Origin: Aquabacterium soli
GTDB lineage: Bacteria; Pseudomonadota; Gammaproteobacteria; Burkholderiales; Burkholderiaceae_C
Assembly: GCF_003933735.1 (NCBI RefSeq)
Contig: NZ_RSED01000009.1
Coordinates: forward strand, 135,731-199,730
Direction: 5' to 3'
Length of the DNA: 64,000 bases
The notes below the pieces were generated by a model. That model made no database searches. It was not told the DNA's origin and saw only the letters and a program-made list of their open reading frames with translations. The stretch's first letter is position 1; the number at the start of each line of letters is the position of its first letter. Shown one piece after another: positions 28,601 through 35,328 of this stretch. The position numbers and the translations under genes are program-made.

Positions 28601-31343
28601 TGGCCATCAGGGCCTGCTGCAGCAACTGCGATTGCAGCCAGAACCCTGCGGCCAATGCGCGTACCAGATCGATCAGTGCCAGGCGGTAGAAATGTCGTTT
28701 GGCCAAGTCGTCGCGGCTGGACGAGAAGCCGGCCAGTGCGCCGATCAGCGGCCCGGCCGAGAACGCCGCCATCACCACGGCCAGGGCAGCCCAGGGCGTG
28801 ATGAGCAGGCCGGCCAGGGACATGACCAGCATGGTCAGCGACAGCGGCGCCACGAGCGATCGGCGCAGGTTGTCGACCATCTTCCAGCGGTTGATGGCGC
28901 GCAGCTGGTAGTGCCCTGGTCCGCCAGGCCGCGAGCACAGGAATGGCAGCAGTTGCCAGTCGCCCCGGGTCCAGCGGTGCACACGCGATGCGGCCACATC
29001 GGCATGGAAGGGCGCATCCTCGATCAGGGTGATCTCGGACACGGCGGCGCAGCGCACCAGCGAGCCTTCGAGAAGGTCGTGGCTGAGAACGGTCTCGCAA
29101 GGCAGGCGGCCGGACAGGACCGCGTGCAGGGCCTGCACATCGAGCAGGCCCTTGCCGGTGAAGGTGCCTTCTGCGAACAGGTCCTGGTAGAGGTCGGAAC
29201 TGGCCGCGCTGTAGGGGTCGATGCCGCACTGACCGGCGAACAGCCAGTGGTACAGGGTCGCGTCCTGTGGCGCAGGCAGGGGGGTGAGGATGCGGGGCTG
29301 CAGGATGCCGTAGCCCGACACCACGGTGCGGGCTGCCACGTCGAGCCGTGGCCGGTTGTCCGGATGGGCCGCGATGCCGACGAGGTCGCGCAGGCGGCCC
29401 GGTGGCAGCTGTGTGTCGCTGTCCAGCGTGAGCACATGGCGTGTGCCGGGTGCGGCACGCGACAGTACACCCAGGTCCATGAACCCGCTGGACGCCGACG
29501 TTTCAGGTCCTGCGAGCAGCGCGATGAGTTGCTCGAGCTTGCCGCGCTTGCGCTCCCAGCCGATCCAGCGCCCTTCGGAGGTGCTGAAGCTGCGGGGCCG
29601 GTGCAGCAGGATGAAACGGGGGATGCCGGTGTCGGCCGACCCGGGCGTGTCGGCATGGCGCGTGTTCAGTGCGGCGATCTGCTCGGTGGCGCGCGCGAGG
29701 AGGGCCTCATCGCCGATGGCTTGCGCCGTGTCGGCATCGGCCCAGTCGGTCAGGAGGGCAAACTGGGCGTGCTTCTCGGGATTGGCCAGGTGGTGCAGGT
29801 GCAGGCGATGCGCCAGTGCGTCGATGGACGCGGTGTCTGTCAGCATCCCCGGGATCACGACCATCACCTGGTGCTCTGGCGGGATGCCCTGTGCCAGCGC
29901 CAGGCGAGGCAGGGGCGAGGGCCGCACCGATTCGCACACCAGCCGGTTGATCACCGCGATAACGGCCTCCGAGGCCGGCAGGGCCATGGCCGCCAGGCCC
30001 AGCAGGACCACCCAGGTCGGCGCACCGAAGGGGCTGCCATGCTGCATCAGCAGCCAGGCCAGCAGCCCCAGTGTGCCGGCCAGCAGCGAGGCCAGGTAGG
30101 CGGGCAGTGCCACGTGGGATCGCAGGGTTCGCCAGGCCGGGACGCGGCCGGTGGGCCGGCCCAGTGCGCGTTTCAGCGCGGGCTGGCCTGCGCCGGTCAG
30201 CCAGTGGCTGGCCACTCCCCGTGCGCCACGGGCCGAGGGATCGCCGGCGTCATGGGCGGACTGCATCAGCTGCAGCAGCGCCGTGGCCACCGACCGTTCG
30301 CTCAAGCCCAGCCGGCGGGCCATCCGTTCGATGCCGTGCAGGGTCTGGTCCCGCGTGGTGGGGTGTTCGGCTTCGAACAGTGGCGAGGCCAGCATCTGGC
30401 GTATCAGCGTGCTGGCGCGGGCCACGATGTCGGGCCAGTCGGCGTCGTCGATGGACCGCAGCGACGAGACCGCATTGCCGATGCTCAGGTTGTCGGCGGC
30501 TTCGTCCGCGCTGCGCTGAGCCCATGCCGCGGCCGGGTCGGGCAAGGCAGCCCGCAGCCAGTTGGCCACGCGCAGCGCATGCGGCCCGCAGTCCTTGAGC
30601 CGATGCGCCATCTGGGCCAGGAACACCTGCTCGACGCCCCTTTGCCGCAGGAAGCCGAGCAACTCGTCCAGCGCATGCAGGGTGCAGGATTCCAGCTCGT
30701 CGCAGCACAGGTCGGCCAGCGCCTGCACGGCCCGGTGGGTGGCCAGGCGTTCGGCCAGGCGGCGCAGGTTCTCGATCAGCACCACGCGCAATGTGGTGGG
30801 CAGGGCCCATATCTCACCCAGGTTCAGCTCGCAGCTGTCCTGGTAGGCGGACAGGAAGCCGACCAGGAGGTCTTCATCGAAACCGCCATCGGTGTGGGCT
30901 GTGAACGCCCAGGCCACACCATAGATGCGAGGCAAGCCCGCCAGGGGTGGGTCCACCAGTGCGGGCAGGGCGCGGAAATAGCTCCGCGGCAGCCCTTCGT
31001 GGATCTTCTTGAACTGCGCCTCGATCAGGTGGAAGTTGTCCAGCAGCCATTCGGCCGCCGGGCTGGTGTCGCCGTCCGTGCTGGCCTGGATGCCGATGTA
31101 CCGGTGGGCCTGCCTGAGCGCGCGGATGTTGCTTTCCAGGCGTGGAAAGAAGAAGCCGATGCGTGGCCCGGCCACGGTGGCGCGGTGCGTCTCTCCCAGG
31201 CTTTGTCCATGCTGCGCGAAGCGCTGCATGCCAAAGATCTCGGAGCGTATCGGCGGCAGGAGCGGGTTGCCGTCCGGGTTGACGATGTGGTGCAGCGCTG
31301 TCGATGTACCGGAGATCAGTCTCAGCAGTTCCGGTCGGTCCAT
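22671..31343 (-). CDS. ndvB: Cyclic beta-1,2-glucan synthase (NdvB/ChvB type)
   Basis: A 2890-residue multidomain membrane enzyme with the normal size of NdvB/ChvB. Hydrophobic segments lie near residues 405-465 and again around 820-1000. Between them is a GT84 glycosyltransferase with VLTLDSDTQLPPG near residue 640 and VHRWTRGDWQ near 780. A glycoamylase-like region follows around 1230-1480. The C-terminal third is a GH94 phosphorylase-like domain, with the catalytic Asp segment GSGDWNDGMN near 2555. The enzyme uses UDP-glucose to build, cyclise and trim periplasmic cyclic glucans, which matter in osmotic adaptation. An 81-residue membrane-anchored protein gene lies 6 bases upstream and a trypsin-like protease gene follows. 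The frame is continuous. Confidence 0.9.
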   Translation of the reverse strand: MDRPELLRLISGTSTALHHIVNPDGNPLLPPIRSEIFGMQRFAQHGQSLGETHRATVAGPRIGFFFPRLESNIRALRQAHRYIGIQASTDGDTSPAAEWLLDNFHLIEAQFKKIHEGLPRSYFRALPALVDPPLAGLPRIYGVAWAFTAHTDGGFDEDLLVGFLSAYQDSCELNLGEIWALPTTLRVVLIENLRRLAERLATHRAVQALADLCCDELESCTLHALDELLGFLRQRGVEQVFLAQMAHRLKDCGPHALRVANWLRAALPDPAAAWAQRSADEAADNLSIGNAVSSLRSIDDADWPDIVARASTLIRQMLASPLFEAEHPTTRDQTLHGIERMARRLGLSERSVATALLQLMQSAHDAGDPSARGARGVASHWLTGAGQPALKRALGRPTGRVPAWRTLRSHVALPAYLASLLAGTLGLLAWLLMQHGSPFGAPTWVVLLGLAAMALPASEAVIAVINRLVCESVRPSPLPRLALAQGIPPEHQVMVVIPGMLTDTASIDALAHRLHLHHLANPEKHAQFALLTDWADADTAQAIGDEALLARATEQIAALNTRHADTPGSADTGIPRFILLHRPRSFSTSEGRWIGWERKRGKLEQLIALLAGPETSASSGFMDLGVLSRAAPGTRHVLTLDSDTQLPPGRLRDLVGIAAHPDNRPRLDVAARTVVSGYGILQPRILTPLPAPQDATLYHWLFAGQCGIDPYSAASSDLYQDLFAEGTFTGKGLLDVQALHAVLSGRLPCETVLSHDLLEGSLVRCAAVSEITLIEDAPFHADVAASRVHRWTRGDWQLLPFLCSRPGGPGHYQLRAINRWKMVDNLRRSLVAPLSLTMLVMSLAGLLITPWAALAVVMAAFSAGPLIGALAGFSSSRDDLAKRHFYRLALIDLVRALAAGFWLQSQLLQQALMASDAVIRTAFRMAISRRHLLQWTTSAAAHAAAATSLSAIARQHWKTAATALLVLGALMACDTPYPAMALALCLLWASAPLWIWAVSRPRADGGTHRVSVQDHDYLHSVARDTWRLFERCVGPQDNHLPPDNLQVVPRSMVAHRTSPTNIGMYLLSTACARQFGWIGTQDLIERLAATLDTLATLPRHQGHFFNWYDTCTKDVLLPAYVSTVDSGNLCGHLLAVSQACRALAMAPNSQASSQRAIDASMRRMAPLLAQLPALLPAWGADTALARLLSMQDPLAHCQRHAIHFKDLLRKAAGNMASLFPALAEDATPGHPTAIDELCWCLSDHLAMLESAWLDAQALSPARAALSSERLRSLADTCEQLAWQADFRFLYHPRRHLFHLGFRVAEQQLDSGFYDLLASEARLTSVLAIAKGDVPASHWSSLGRPFHASGIHVGLQSWSGSMFEYLMPGLVLDEPPGSLLAQACQAALREQIAFGRAHGIPWGISESAYADHDDTLAYQYAPRGVPQLALRRTPTDDLVIAPYATALAAQISPHRARLNFEALEALSARGRYGFIEALDFSPLRQTGSAGFTPVATFMAHHQAMSIVALANVLLQGIAQRWCMGNAAIEAVGSLLHAPAPREVAPASTRPELPAPSAQPRTVGLLREVLPGSSAIEPTHLLSNGRYSVRLRANGAGESRWRQINLTRSRDDALRDLHGSFFYVRWDRSPALASLTQHPAPDPSAHYQSTYHADRVCFDTTWAELHASTTVWVSPEDDVELRQVELRNLGDRPLELELISAFDITLTEQRADEAHPVFTSMFVQAQWLAHQQALVFERRPRRAEEAGLQAAHFLTELPSEVLGLRCQTDRQHWLGRNGDASRPLATLADVPTADAASFSGESPLDTGLDPVCALAVRLRIAPRATVRLTFATAASDSAATLRAVIDKYRQHSHVQRASLMSATLSGIRLRALRISPENFVAVQTLTTAIAMSLTRAQAPLPGQDDAPAGVCDRRLLWRFGISGDRPIITVTAGSMVALGLLRSLAQALRLWSWGGLGCDLVIIDEEPVSYLRTLHQEMGALREHHATDLGTGEAGHASLHILGISDLSADERSTLRELSRLWLQADGRPLAQHVQDWAALHEQALQERLDTSTSAVGRLPASPAAASAPKGAFDESSGEFHFGVSARLRPVRPWINVLANPGFGAQITEAGGGHTWATNSRLNQLTAWSNDPVADPPAEWFLLQDTRTMKAWSVAPSAWGDGDTTYRVSHGQGHTTIGHRRGELEVTASWCVDAHSAVKQVRLQLRNHGPRPQQLRVIGLLEWMMGAQRADRNTTRTALHRQRLPALRASDGQLDGLRQQKLTALMCTQRDHSAGFGGGTAFLGLAASPEADDDWTCDRREFFDARGQLVLPDHLGKKQGQGLDPCAALSTRLSLAPGTSAEVVFLIGHAPQEDAAKHLAATAAATDAAQRLAQVGQTWDQWLNATTVRTPDPQFDVMVNRWLLYQTISCRLWSKAGFYQAGGATGFRDQLQDAMALGWAAPQMLRQQIIDCASRQFEEGDVQHWWHAPQGAGVRTHFSDDLLWLPHACVHYLRATADHALLDEHTPFLEGGTVPPGAEDLYETPRISAHTASIYEHAARTLDRSLAVGVHGLPLMGSGDWNDGMNCVGIEGRGESVWLGWFLCRLVADFAPVASARGDTVRAQRWEQAARGWQAALHGPAWDGQWFRRAFFDDGQALGSGANPEARIDLIAQAWSVLSGVAPPAMQHQAMAAVHHHLADQEAGLLKLLDPPLVNARPSAGYIQAYPPGVRENGGQYAHAGVWALMAQAELSRQARGTRAGDLAWRYFTWLSPAHRARHPAQGAVYGIEPYVMAGDVYTQPPYVGRGGWSWYTGSAAWMHRAAIESIFGLQLQAHTLRLLPCLPSHWTQAELTLRRDGRSMRFIIIRASHEQALRETAEWQARPLLCGQTLDWSTLTHDTCFVVPLMDGAAP

Positions 31344-31349
31344 GCTGCC

Positions 31350-31595
31350 TTAGGTGGTGGCCAGTGAACAGGCCAGGACGAAAGTCGACATCACCACGAT
31401 CGTGGTCATGAAGCGTGACGCGGAAAAGGCATGCATGGCCTGGGCCCCGCACCGCAGTGCGAGCAGGCGCCCGCCTAGGCCCTTGCACAGGGCCAGGTGC
31501 TCGCCCAGGCCCGACAGCTCCATCGCCGACGTGCCCGGCGGCTCGCCCAGGGCGGCGGTGCTCCAGCAAGGGCCGGCTGTGCTCGGATGATTCAT
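31350..31595 (-). CDS. Small protein with C-terminal membrane segment, upstream of ndvB
   Basis: An 81-residue frame with its own ribosome site (GGAGAG, five bases before the ATG) ends 6 bases before the ndvB start. A hydrophobic stretch near residues 62-80 (MTTIVVMSTFVLACSLA) could be a membrane anchor or tail. I do not recognise the family. The tight spacing and good ribosome site make co-translation with ndvB likely, perhaps as a small accessory protein. It may equally be a leader frame without its own function. Confidence 0.5.
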   Translation of the reverse strand: MNHPSTAGPCWSTAALGEPPGTSAMELSGLGEHLALCKGLGGRLLALRCGAQAMHAFSASRFMTTIVVMSTFVLACSLATT

Positions 31596-31697
31596 GGTGC
31601 TCTCCGCCCGGGCAACCGAAGGCCGGCCGGATTGGTCAATGGGCGCCGCGACATCCGGCTGGAAGTGTGGAGTGTGGAGCGTTCTGGTGAACCTGTC

Positions 31698-31713
31698 TGT
31701 GCGGTAGGCCACT
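31698..31713. promoter_or_regulatory. Crp/Fnr-type site A (half-conserved)
   Basis: GTCTGTGCGG at 31695-31704 is identical to sites B and C near the Crp/Fnr genes, but the right half reads CCACT instead of GCACG, giving TGTGC-N6-CCACT. It lies between the divergent ndvB operon and PEP-CTERM gene, about 100 bases from the former's first start codon. Confidence 0.4.
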
Positions 31714-31820
31714 TAGCGCCCCCACGAACACGAGAGCGTTTGGTGCGGTATCGAACAGACCGTGCGGTGCACCGTCCAGATCATCCATGGTGGACGCAGC
31801 GCTTTCAGGGCGTGCGCCCT

Positions 31821-31850
31821 GACTTCCAAAGACTTCCAAACCAACCAACC
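31821..31850. repeat. Tandem decamer repeat before the PEP-CTERM gene
   Basis: GACTTCCAAA occurs twice without spacing at 31821-31840 and is followed by CCAACCAACC. It occupies the leader 16 bases upstream of the ATG. It could be a regulator half-site pair or an mRNA 5' element; nothing in the sequence decides. Confidence 0.6.
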
Positions 31851-31865
31851 TAGATGGAGTTCTGC

Positions 31866-32399
31866 ATGCAAACACAACGAATCGGAGCAGGCATTGTGCT
31901 GGCCGTGGCTTGCCTGGCCGCGAATGCCGCGTCATATGACCTGTCGTTCGGGCCGTACTCGACGCAGTCTGACAAGTTCAGCAACGCGCCCTTCACGGAC
32001 GTGTACAACTTCAACTTCACTGGGCCCTCAGGTGTGGCCTCCTCTTCGCTCATCGAGTACAAGCTGCTGAACTACATCGACATCGACTGGGATGACACGC
32101 TGGCATTCACCGTCTACGGTGGGTGGGATGGCTCGGGCGGCATCCTCGCTTCCTTCGGCGATCCGGGCACACCCACGGGATCCTTCGTACTTGCCGACCT
32201 GCCAGTGCCCAACCAGTTTTCGATCCTGGTCAGCGGCAAGGCCATCGGCGATGGCACCAGCGTGTTCCAGCCTGGGCTGAAGGGCTCGTATGACTTCTCC
32301 GTCGTGGCCCAGCCCGTGCCGGAGCCGAACGCCGTGCTGCTGGCCCTGGGCGCCCTGGGCGTCATCCGGGTGCTGAGCGCTCGTCGCAAGCCGGCTTGA
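31866..32399 (+). CDS. PEP-CTERM sorting-domain exported protein
   Basis: A 177-residue secreted protein. Residues 1-21 are a signal peptide ending ACLAANA. The C terminus has the PEP-CTERM tripartite tag: VPEPNAVLLALGALG (motif plus membrane helix) and then the basic SARRKPA. Such tags are recognised by exosortase EpsH-type enzymes linked to exopolysaccharide export. No exosortase gene is in the window. The middle part contains FTDVYNFNFTGPSG, seen in FxDxY-type PEP-CTERM proteins. Start at 31866 is chosen over 31854 because TGGAG at 31855-31859 fits it. Confidence 0.85.
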   Translation: MQTQRIGAGIVLAVACLAANAASYDLSFGPYSTQSDKFSNAPFTDVYNFNFTGPSGVASSSLIEYKLLNYIDIDWDDTLAFTVYGGWDGSGGILASFGDPGTPTGSFVLADLPVPNQFSILVSGKAIGDGTSVFQPGLKGSYDFSVVAQPVPEPNAVLLALGALGVIRVLSARRKPA

Positions 32400-32506
32400 A
32401 GGGGCGGAGGGGACAAACCCGTTGCGCATGATGGCGATGGGCTGCTGGCCACGCGGGAACGCACTCGTGATTCCTGCGGGCCAGCGTCTTGGTCACCTGG
32501 CCGGGC

Positions 32507-33181
32507 TCACCAGGGCCTGGCTGCCGATGCCCTGGAGAAGAGGTCGGACTCCAGGCCGTGCAGCTGCACGATCCGTGTCACGCGTGGATCCTGGGTGAGA
32601 CGGCCTGCTTGCTCACGCGAGAGTTCGAGGTTCGTGTACACCCCCGGCTTGCTGCCGGCTTGCCGCAACAGCCACTCGAAGGCGATGGCGCTTGGCGGTG
32701 GGCTGCCCACATGCAGCACCATCACGGCACAACCCGCCATCAGGCTGGGCCCACAGAAGCGCGCCAGTTGATAGAGCGGCAGCACAGCGCATGGCGCGGC
32801 CACGCCGACCAGCACGCCCATCGGAGCCTGTTCGGCCCAGGCCTTGCCCAGAGCGCCGGGCAGGCTCTGGAGCGCCTGCATCCGCTCGGCGTGCATGGCA
32901 TGGTCGTCCAGCGTGTGCACGCTGAGCATCACCTCCTCATGGGCCTGCGCCATGAGTGTTTCTCGTTCCAGGACGATCAGCTGGGCGAAGCCCTCGGCCT
33001 GACCGCGAAGCAGGTGCGCGGCCTGGCTCACCACGCCAGCGCGGCCGGTGCAGCCGATGCGGCGCCAGTGCTCCAAGCTGGACGAGGCCGCCTGGAGCTG
33101 CGATTCCAGCCCCTGGGCCCAAGCATGAAGTGGGCTCTCCATGGGACTGTGTTCGGGAGACTTGGCGCTCTGCTGGTTCAT
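32507..33181 (-). CDS. Degenerate aldehyde-dehydrogenase-like half protein
   Basis: The 224 residues align by eye with the N-terminal NAD-binding half of succinate-semialdehyde dehydrogenase: VVSQAAHLLRGQAEGFAQL, APMGVLVGVAAP, PSLMAGCAVMVLHVGSPPPS and GRLTQDPRVTRIVQLHG. Key positions are changed. The WNFP motif is replaced by APCA, the NADP-contacting Lys by His in VLHVGS, and the TGS motif by LHGLE. The protein stops before the catalytic Cys domain. Codon usage looks normal and the frame is intact, so this may be a conserved non-enzymatic relative rather than decay. It is divergent from the first Crp/Fnr gene, sharing a region with operator site B. Confidence 0.65.
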   Translation of the reverse strand: MNQQSAKSPEHSPMESPLHAWAQGLESQLQAASSSLEHWRRIGCTGRAGVVSQAAHLLRGQAEGFAQLIVLERETLMAQAHEEVMLSVHTLDDHAMHAERMQALQSLPGALGKAWAEQAPMGVLVGVAAPCAVLPLYQLARFCGPSLMAGCAVMVLHVGSPPPSAIAFEWLLRQAGSKPGVYTNLELSREQAGRLTQDPRVTRIVQLHGLESDLFSRASAARPW

Positions 33182-33256
33182 GGGTGAGGCCTCCGTCCGC
33201 GCCATGACGGCGCACCTTGCTCATGCCTCAGCCTTGACCGTGGGGGCAGCGCTGTC

Positions 33257-33272
33257 TGTGCGGTGTCGCACG
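33257..33272. promoter_or_regulatory. Crp/Fnr-type site B
   Basis: TGTGCGGTGTCGCACG fits TGTGC-N6-GCAC, a variant of the Crp/Fnr family palindrome TGTGA-N6-TCACA. It is preceded by GTC, as are sites A, C and D in one orientation. It lies between the divergent ALDH-like gene (start 33181) and the first Crp/Fnr gene (start 33395). Confidence 0.55.
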
Positions 33273-33394
33273 CAGGCTGTCGCGCTGACGCTTCAGTGCC
33301 GCCCTCAACCATGGTGTGTCCGATAGCGAACACATGCACTATGCTGAAGAGCTATGGTTCTGTGGTTGTCCAGCAGACATACCTGGAGCTGCCG

Positions 33395-34102
33395 ATGAAC
33401 GCTGTGCCTGATCCCAGACGAAACCTGCTGCTGGGCGCCTTGCCGCAAGAGCCGTGGCAACGGCTGGTGCCGCAGCTGGAATGGGTCGACATGCCCTTGG
33501 GCAAGGTGCTGTATGAGCCAGGCGGGCTTCTCAAGCATGTGTATTTCCCAGTCGACGCCATTGTTTCGTTACTGTATGTAATGGAAAACGGGGCCTCTGC
33601 AGAGATCGCCGTGGTGGGGAACGAGGGCGTGGTGGGCATCTCGCTGTTCATGGGGGGAGAGTCCACACCCAGCCGGGCGGTCGTGCAAAGCGCAGGCCAT
33701 GGTTTCCGCCTGAAGGCCAGCCTGATCCAGGAAGAGTTCAACCGGGCCGGGCCCTTGATGCACCGGCTGCTGCGCTACACCCAGGCCCTGATCACCCAGA
33801 TGGCGCAGACAGCCGCCTGCAACCGCCACCATTCGCTGGACCAGCAACTGTGCCGATGGCTGCTGCTGAGCCTGGACCGGCTGGAAGGCAACAGCCTGGT
33901 GATGACACAGGAGCTGATCGCCAACATGCTCGGGGTGCGCCGAGAAGGGGTGACCGAAGGGGCCATCAAACTGCAGAAGCTGGGCTTGATCCGCTACTCG
34001 CGCGGCCACATCACGGTGCTGGACCGCCAGGGGCTGGAGGGCCTGACCTGCGAATGCTATGCCGTGGTCAAGAAGGAATACGACCGCCTGCTGCTGCCTT
34101 AG
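33395..34102 (+). CDS. Crp/Fnr family transcriptional regulator (first of two)
   Basis: A 235-residue regulator. Residues about 20-130 are a cyclic-nucleotide-binding-type beta roll (LYEPGGLLKHVYFPVDAIVSLL, then VVGNEGVVGISLFMGG). A long dimer helix comes next, and then the winged HTH: MTQELIANMLGVRREGVTE with ITVLDRQGLE. There are no N-terminal Cys residues for an Fe-S cluster, and the cAMP phosphate-binding RSA motif is absent, so the effector is unknown. Start at 33395 has a CTGGAG ribosome site at 33383-33388. A second, related gene follows 88 bases on. Confidence 0.88.
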   Translation: MNAVPDPRRNLLLGALPQEPWQRLVPQLEWVDMPLGKVLYEPGGLLKHVYFPVDAIVSLLYVMENGASAEIAVVGNEGVVGISLFMGGESTPSRAVVQSAGHGFRLKASLIQEEFNRAGPLMHRLLRYTQALITQMAQTAACNRHHSLDQQLCRWLLLSLDRLEGNSLVMTQELIANMLGVRREGVTEGAIKLQKLGLIRYSRGHITVLDRQGLEGLTCECYAVVKKEYDRLLLP

Positions 34103-34190
34103 GGCGTGACGGGCCGGCGCCCTTTGTGCGCTGGAAGACGGTCCGTGCTGCGGCATTCGTTCAGACTGGGCTCTCTGCCTGGAGCACCCG

Positions 34191-34880
34191 TTGAGCCGTC
34201 CTGACAACCACCTGATCGCCGCATTGCCGGACACCGACCGCGACCGCCTTCTGGCCTGTAGCGACGTGGTGCCGCTAGCGCTTTCACAAGTCTTGTGTGA
34301 GCGAGGCGTGCCCACGCGCCATGTCTACTTTCCCACAGAAGGCTTCATCTCCCTGGTGACCCGGATCGATGGCGATCCTGGCCTGGAGGTGGGCATGGTG
34401 GGGCGAGAGGGCATGCTGGGCATCCAGCTGGCCCTGGGCGTCGAGACCACCCCCTTGAGCGCCCTGGTGCAAGGCCCTGGCACGGCCTGGCGCATCGAGG
34501 CGCCGGCCTTTGTGCGCGAAGCGCGTCGCAGTGCGGTGCTGCGGCGCATCTTGAACCGCTACCTGTACGTGCTGATGGCGCAGTTGGCGATGTCGAGTGC
34601 CTGTCAGCGCTTTCACCGCATCGGCCCGCGCCTGGCCCGGTGGCTGCTGATGAGCCAGGACCGCGCCGGCACCGATCGCTTCCATGTCACACAGGAGTTC
34701 CTGGCCTGCATGCTGGGGGTGCGGCGGGTGGGCGTCACAGCCGCTGCAACAACCTTGCAGCGCCATGGTCTGATCCATTACCGCCGTGGTGAACTCACGG
34801 TGCTCGATCGCGCGGGGCTGGAGGCCGCCTCCTGCGGGTGCTATGCGGCGGGCGAGCATGTCTACGCCCACGTGCTGTAG
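34191..34880 (+). CDS. Crp/Fnr family transcriptional regulator (second of two)
   Basis: A 229-residue paralogue of the preceding protein. The beta-roll part includes LCERGVPTRHVYFPTEGFIS and GMVGREGMLGIQLALG. The HTH is VTQEFLACMLGVRRVGVTAA, and ELTVLDRAGLE is shared with the first copy. It starts at a TTG (34191) with TGGAG at 34180-34184; no in-frame ATG exists near the N terminus, and the family alignment requires this start. Several late cysteines (SCGCYA) could be redox-active (inference). Half-sites TGTGC (34125) and GTCCGTGC (34141) lie before it. Confidence 0.86.
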   Translation: MSRPDNHLIAALPDTDRDRLLACSDVVPLALSQVLCERGVPTRHVYFPTEGFISLVTRIDGDPGLEVGMVGREGMLGIQLALGVETTPLSALVQGPGTAWRIEAPAFVREARRSAVLRRILNRYLYVLMAQLAMSSACQRFHRIGPRLARWLLMSQDRAGTDRFHVTQEFLACMLGVRRVGVTAAATTLQRHGLIHYRRGELTVLDRAGLEAASCGCYAAGEHVYAHVL

Positions 34881-34884
34881 GCAG

Positions 34885-34900
34885 CGTGCGCCGCCGCACA
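34885..34900. promoter_or_regulatory. Crp/Fnr-type site C
   Basis: CGTGCGCCGCCGCACA; on the minus strand it reads TGTGC-N6-GCACG with GTC in front, sharing ten identical bases (GTCTGTGCGG) with sites A and B. It lies about 105 bases before the start of the small gene at 35004 and just after the second Crp/Fnr gene. Confidence 0.5.
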
Positions 34901-35003
34901 GACGTGCGCAGACCGCTGTGGCCCGATGCCTTGGGCCCAACGCCATGAGGGCCTCGTTGATGCAGCGCCCTGCACCTGTTGATGCACCTTCAAGAGGTTC
35001 CAC

Positions 35004-35210
35004 ATGATCAAGTACGCACCGACCCAGGCTTCCAAGAACCAGCGGCTGACCCAGCAGAAGGTCGCCTTCACGTCTGAGGACTCGCTCATTCCTTGCAGGG
35101 TGGCCTTGTCGACACCTGCCACGGTGGAGTCCGGTGCGGGCGCGGAGGCACCCAAGACGCCGCCTTCTGCGCCCAACAAGCCTCCCAATCCGGGCAAGAA
35201 GGGACGCTGA
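35004..35210 (+). CDS. Small hydrophilic protein of unknown function
   Basis: A 68-residue frame with ribosome site AGAGG (34993-34997). The first part is polar, with QASKNQRLTQQKVAF. The C-terminal third is Pro/Ala/Lys-rich and ends PNPGKKGR, so it is probably basic and disordered. I do not recognise a family. Its position 104 bases after operator site C suggests control by the Crp/Fnr proteins. A real gene is plausible but not certain. Confidence 0.45.
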   Translation: MIKYAPTQASKNQRLTQQKVAFTSEDSLIPCRVALSTPATVESGAGAEAPKTPPSAPNKPPNPGKKGR

Positions 35211-35224
35211 GCGTCTGGGAAGTA

Positions 35225-35240
35225 TGTGCGGCAGCGCACA
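35225..35240. promoter_or_regulatory. Crp/Fnr-type site D (perfect palindrome)
   Basis: TGTGCGGCAGCGCACA is a TGTGC-N6-GCACA palindrome with perfect five-base arms. It overlaps a second 16-base perfect palindrome, GCACAGACGTCTGTGC at 35236-35251. It lies about 90 bases before the diguanylate cyclase start and is the best-formed of the four sites. Confidence 0.55.
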
Positions 35241-35328
35241 GACGTCTGTGCCTGTCATGCGCATCGTGTTCATCAGGAAGGGTAGACCCGCATGGTCGAT
35301 GGTCCTTTCCCCACCGGAGAACGCGCCC

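Noticed and set aside
27111-31367. 1418-codon open frame on the plus strand opposite the glucan synthase gene
   Set aside because: Its translation is His/Gln/Arg/Gly-rich with no motif, as expected for the antisense of a GC-rich gene. The minus-strand frame has full domain support.
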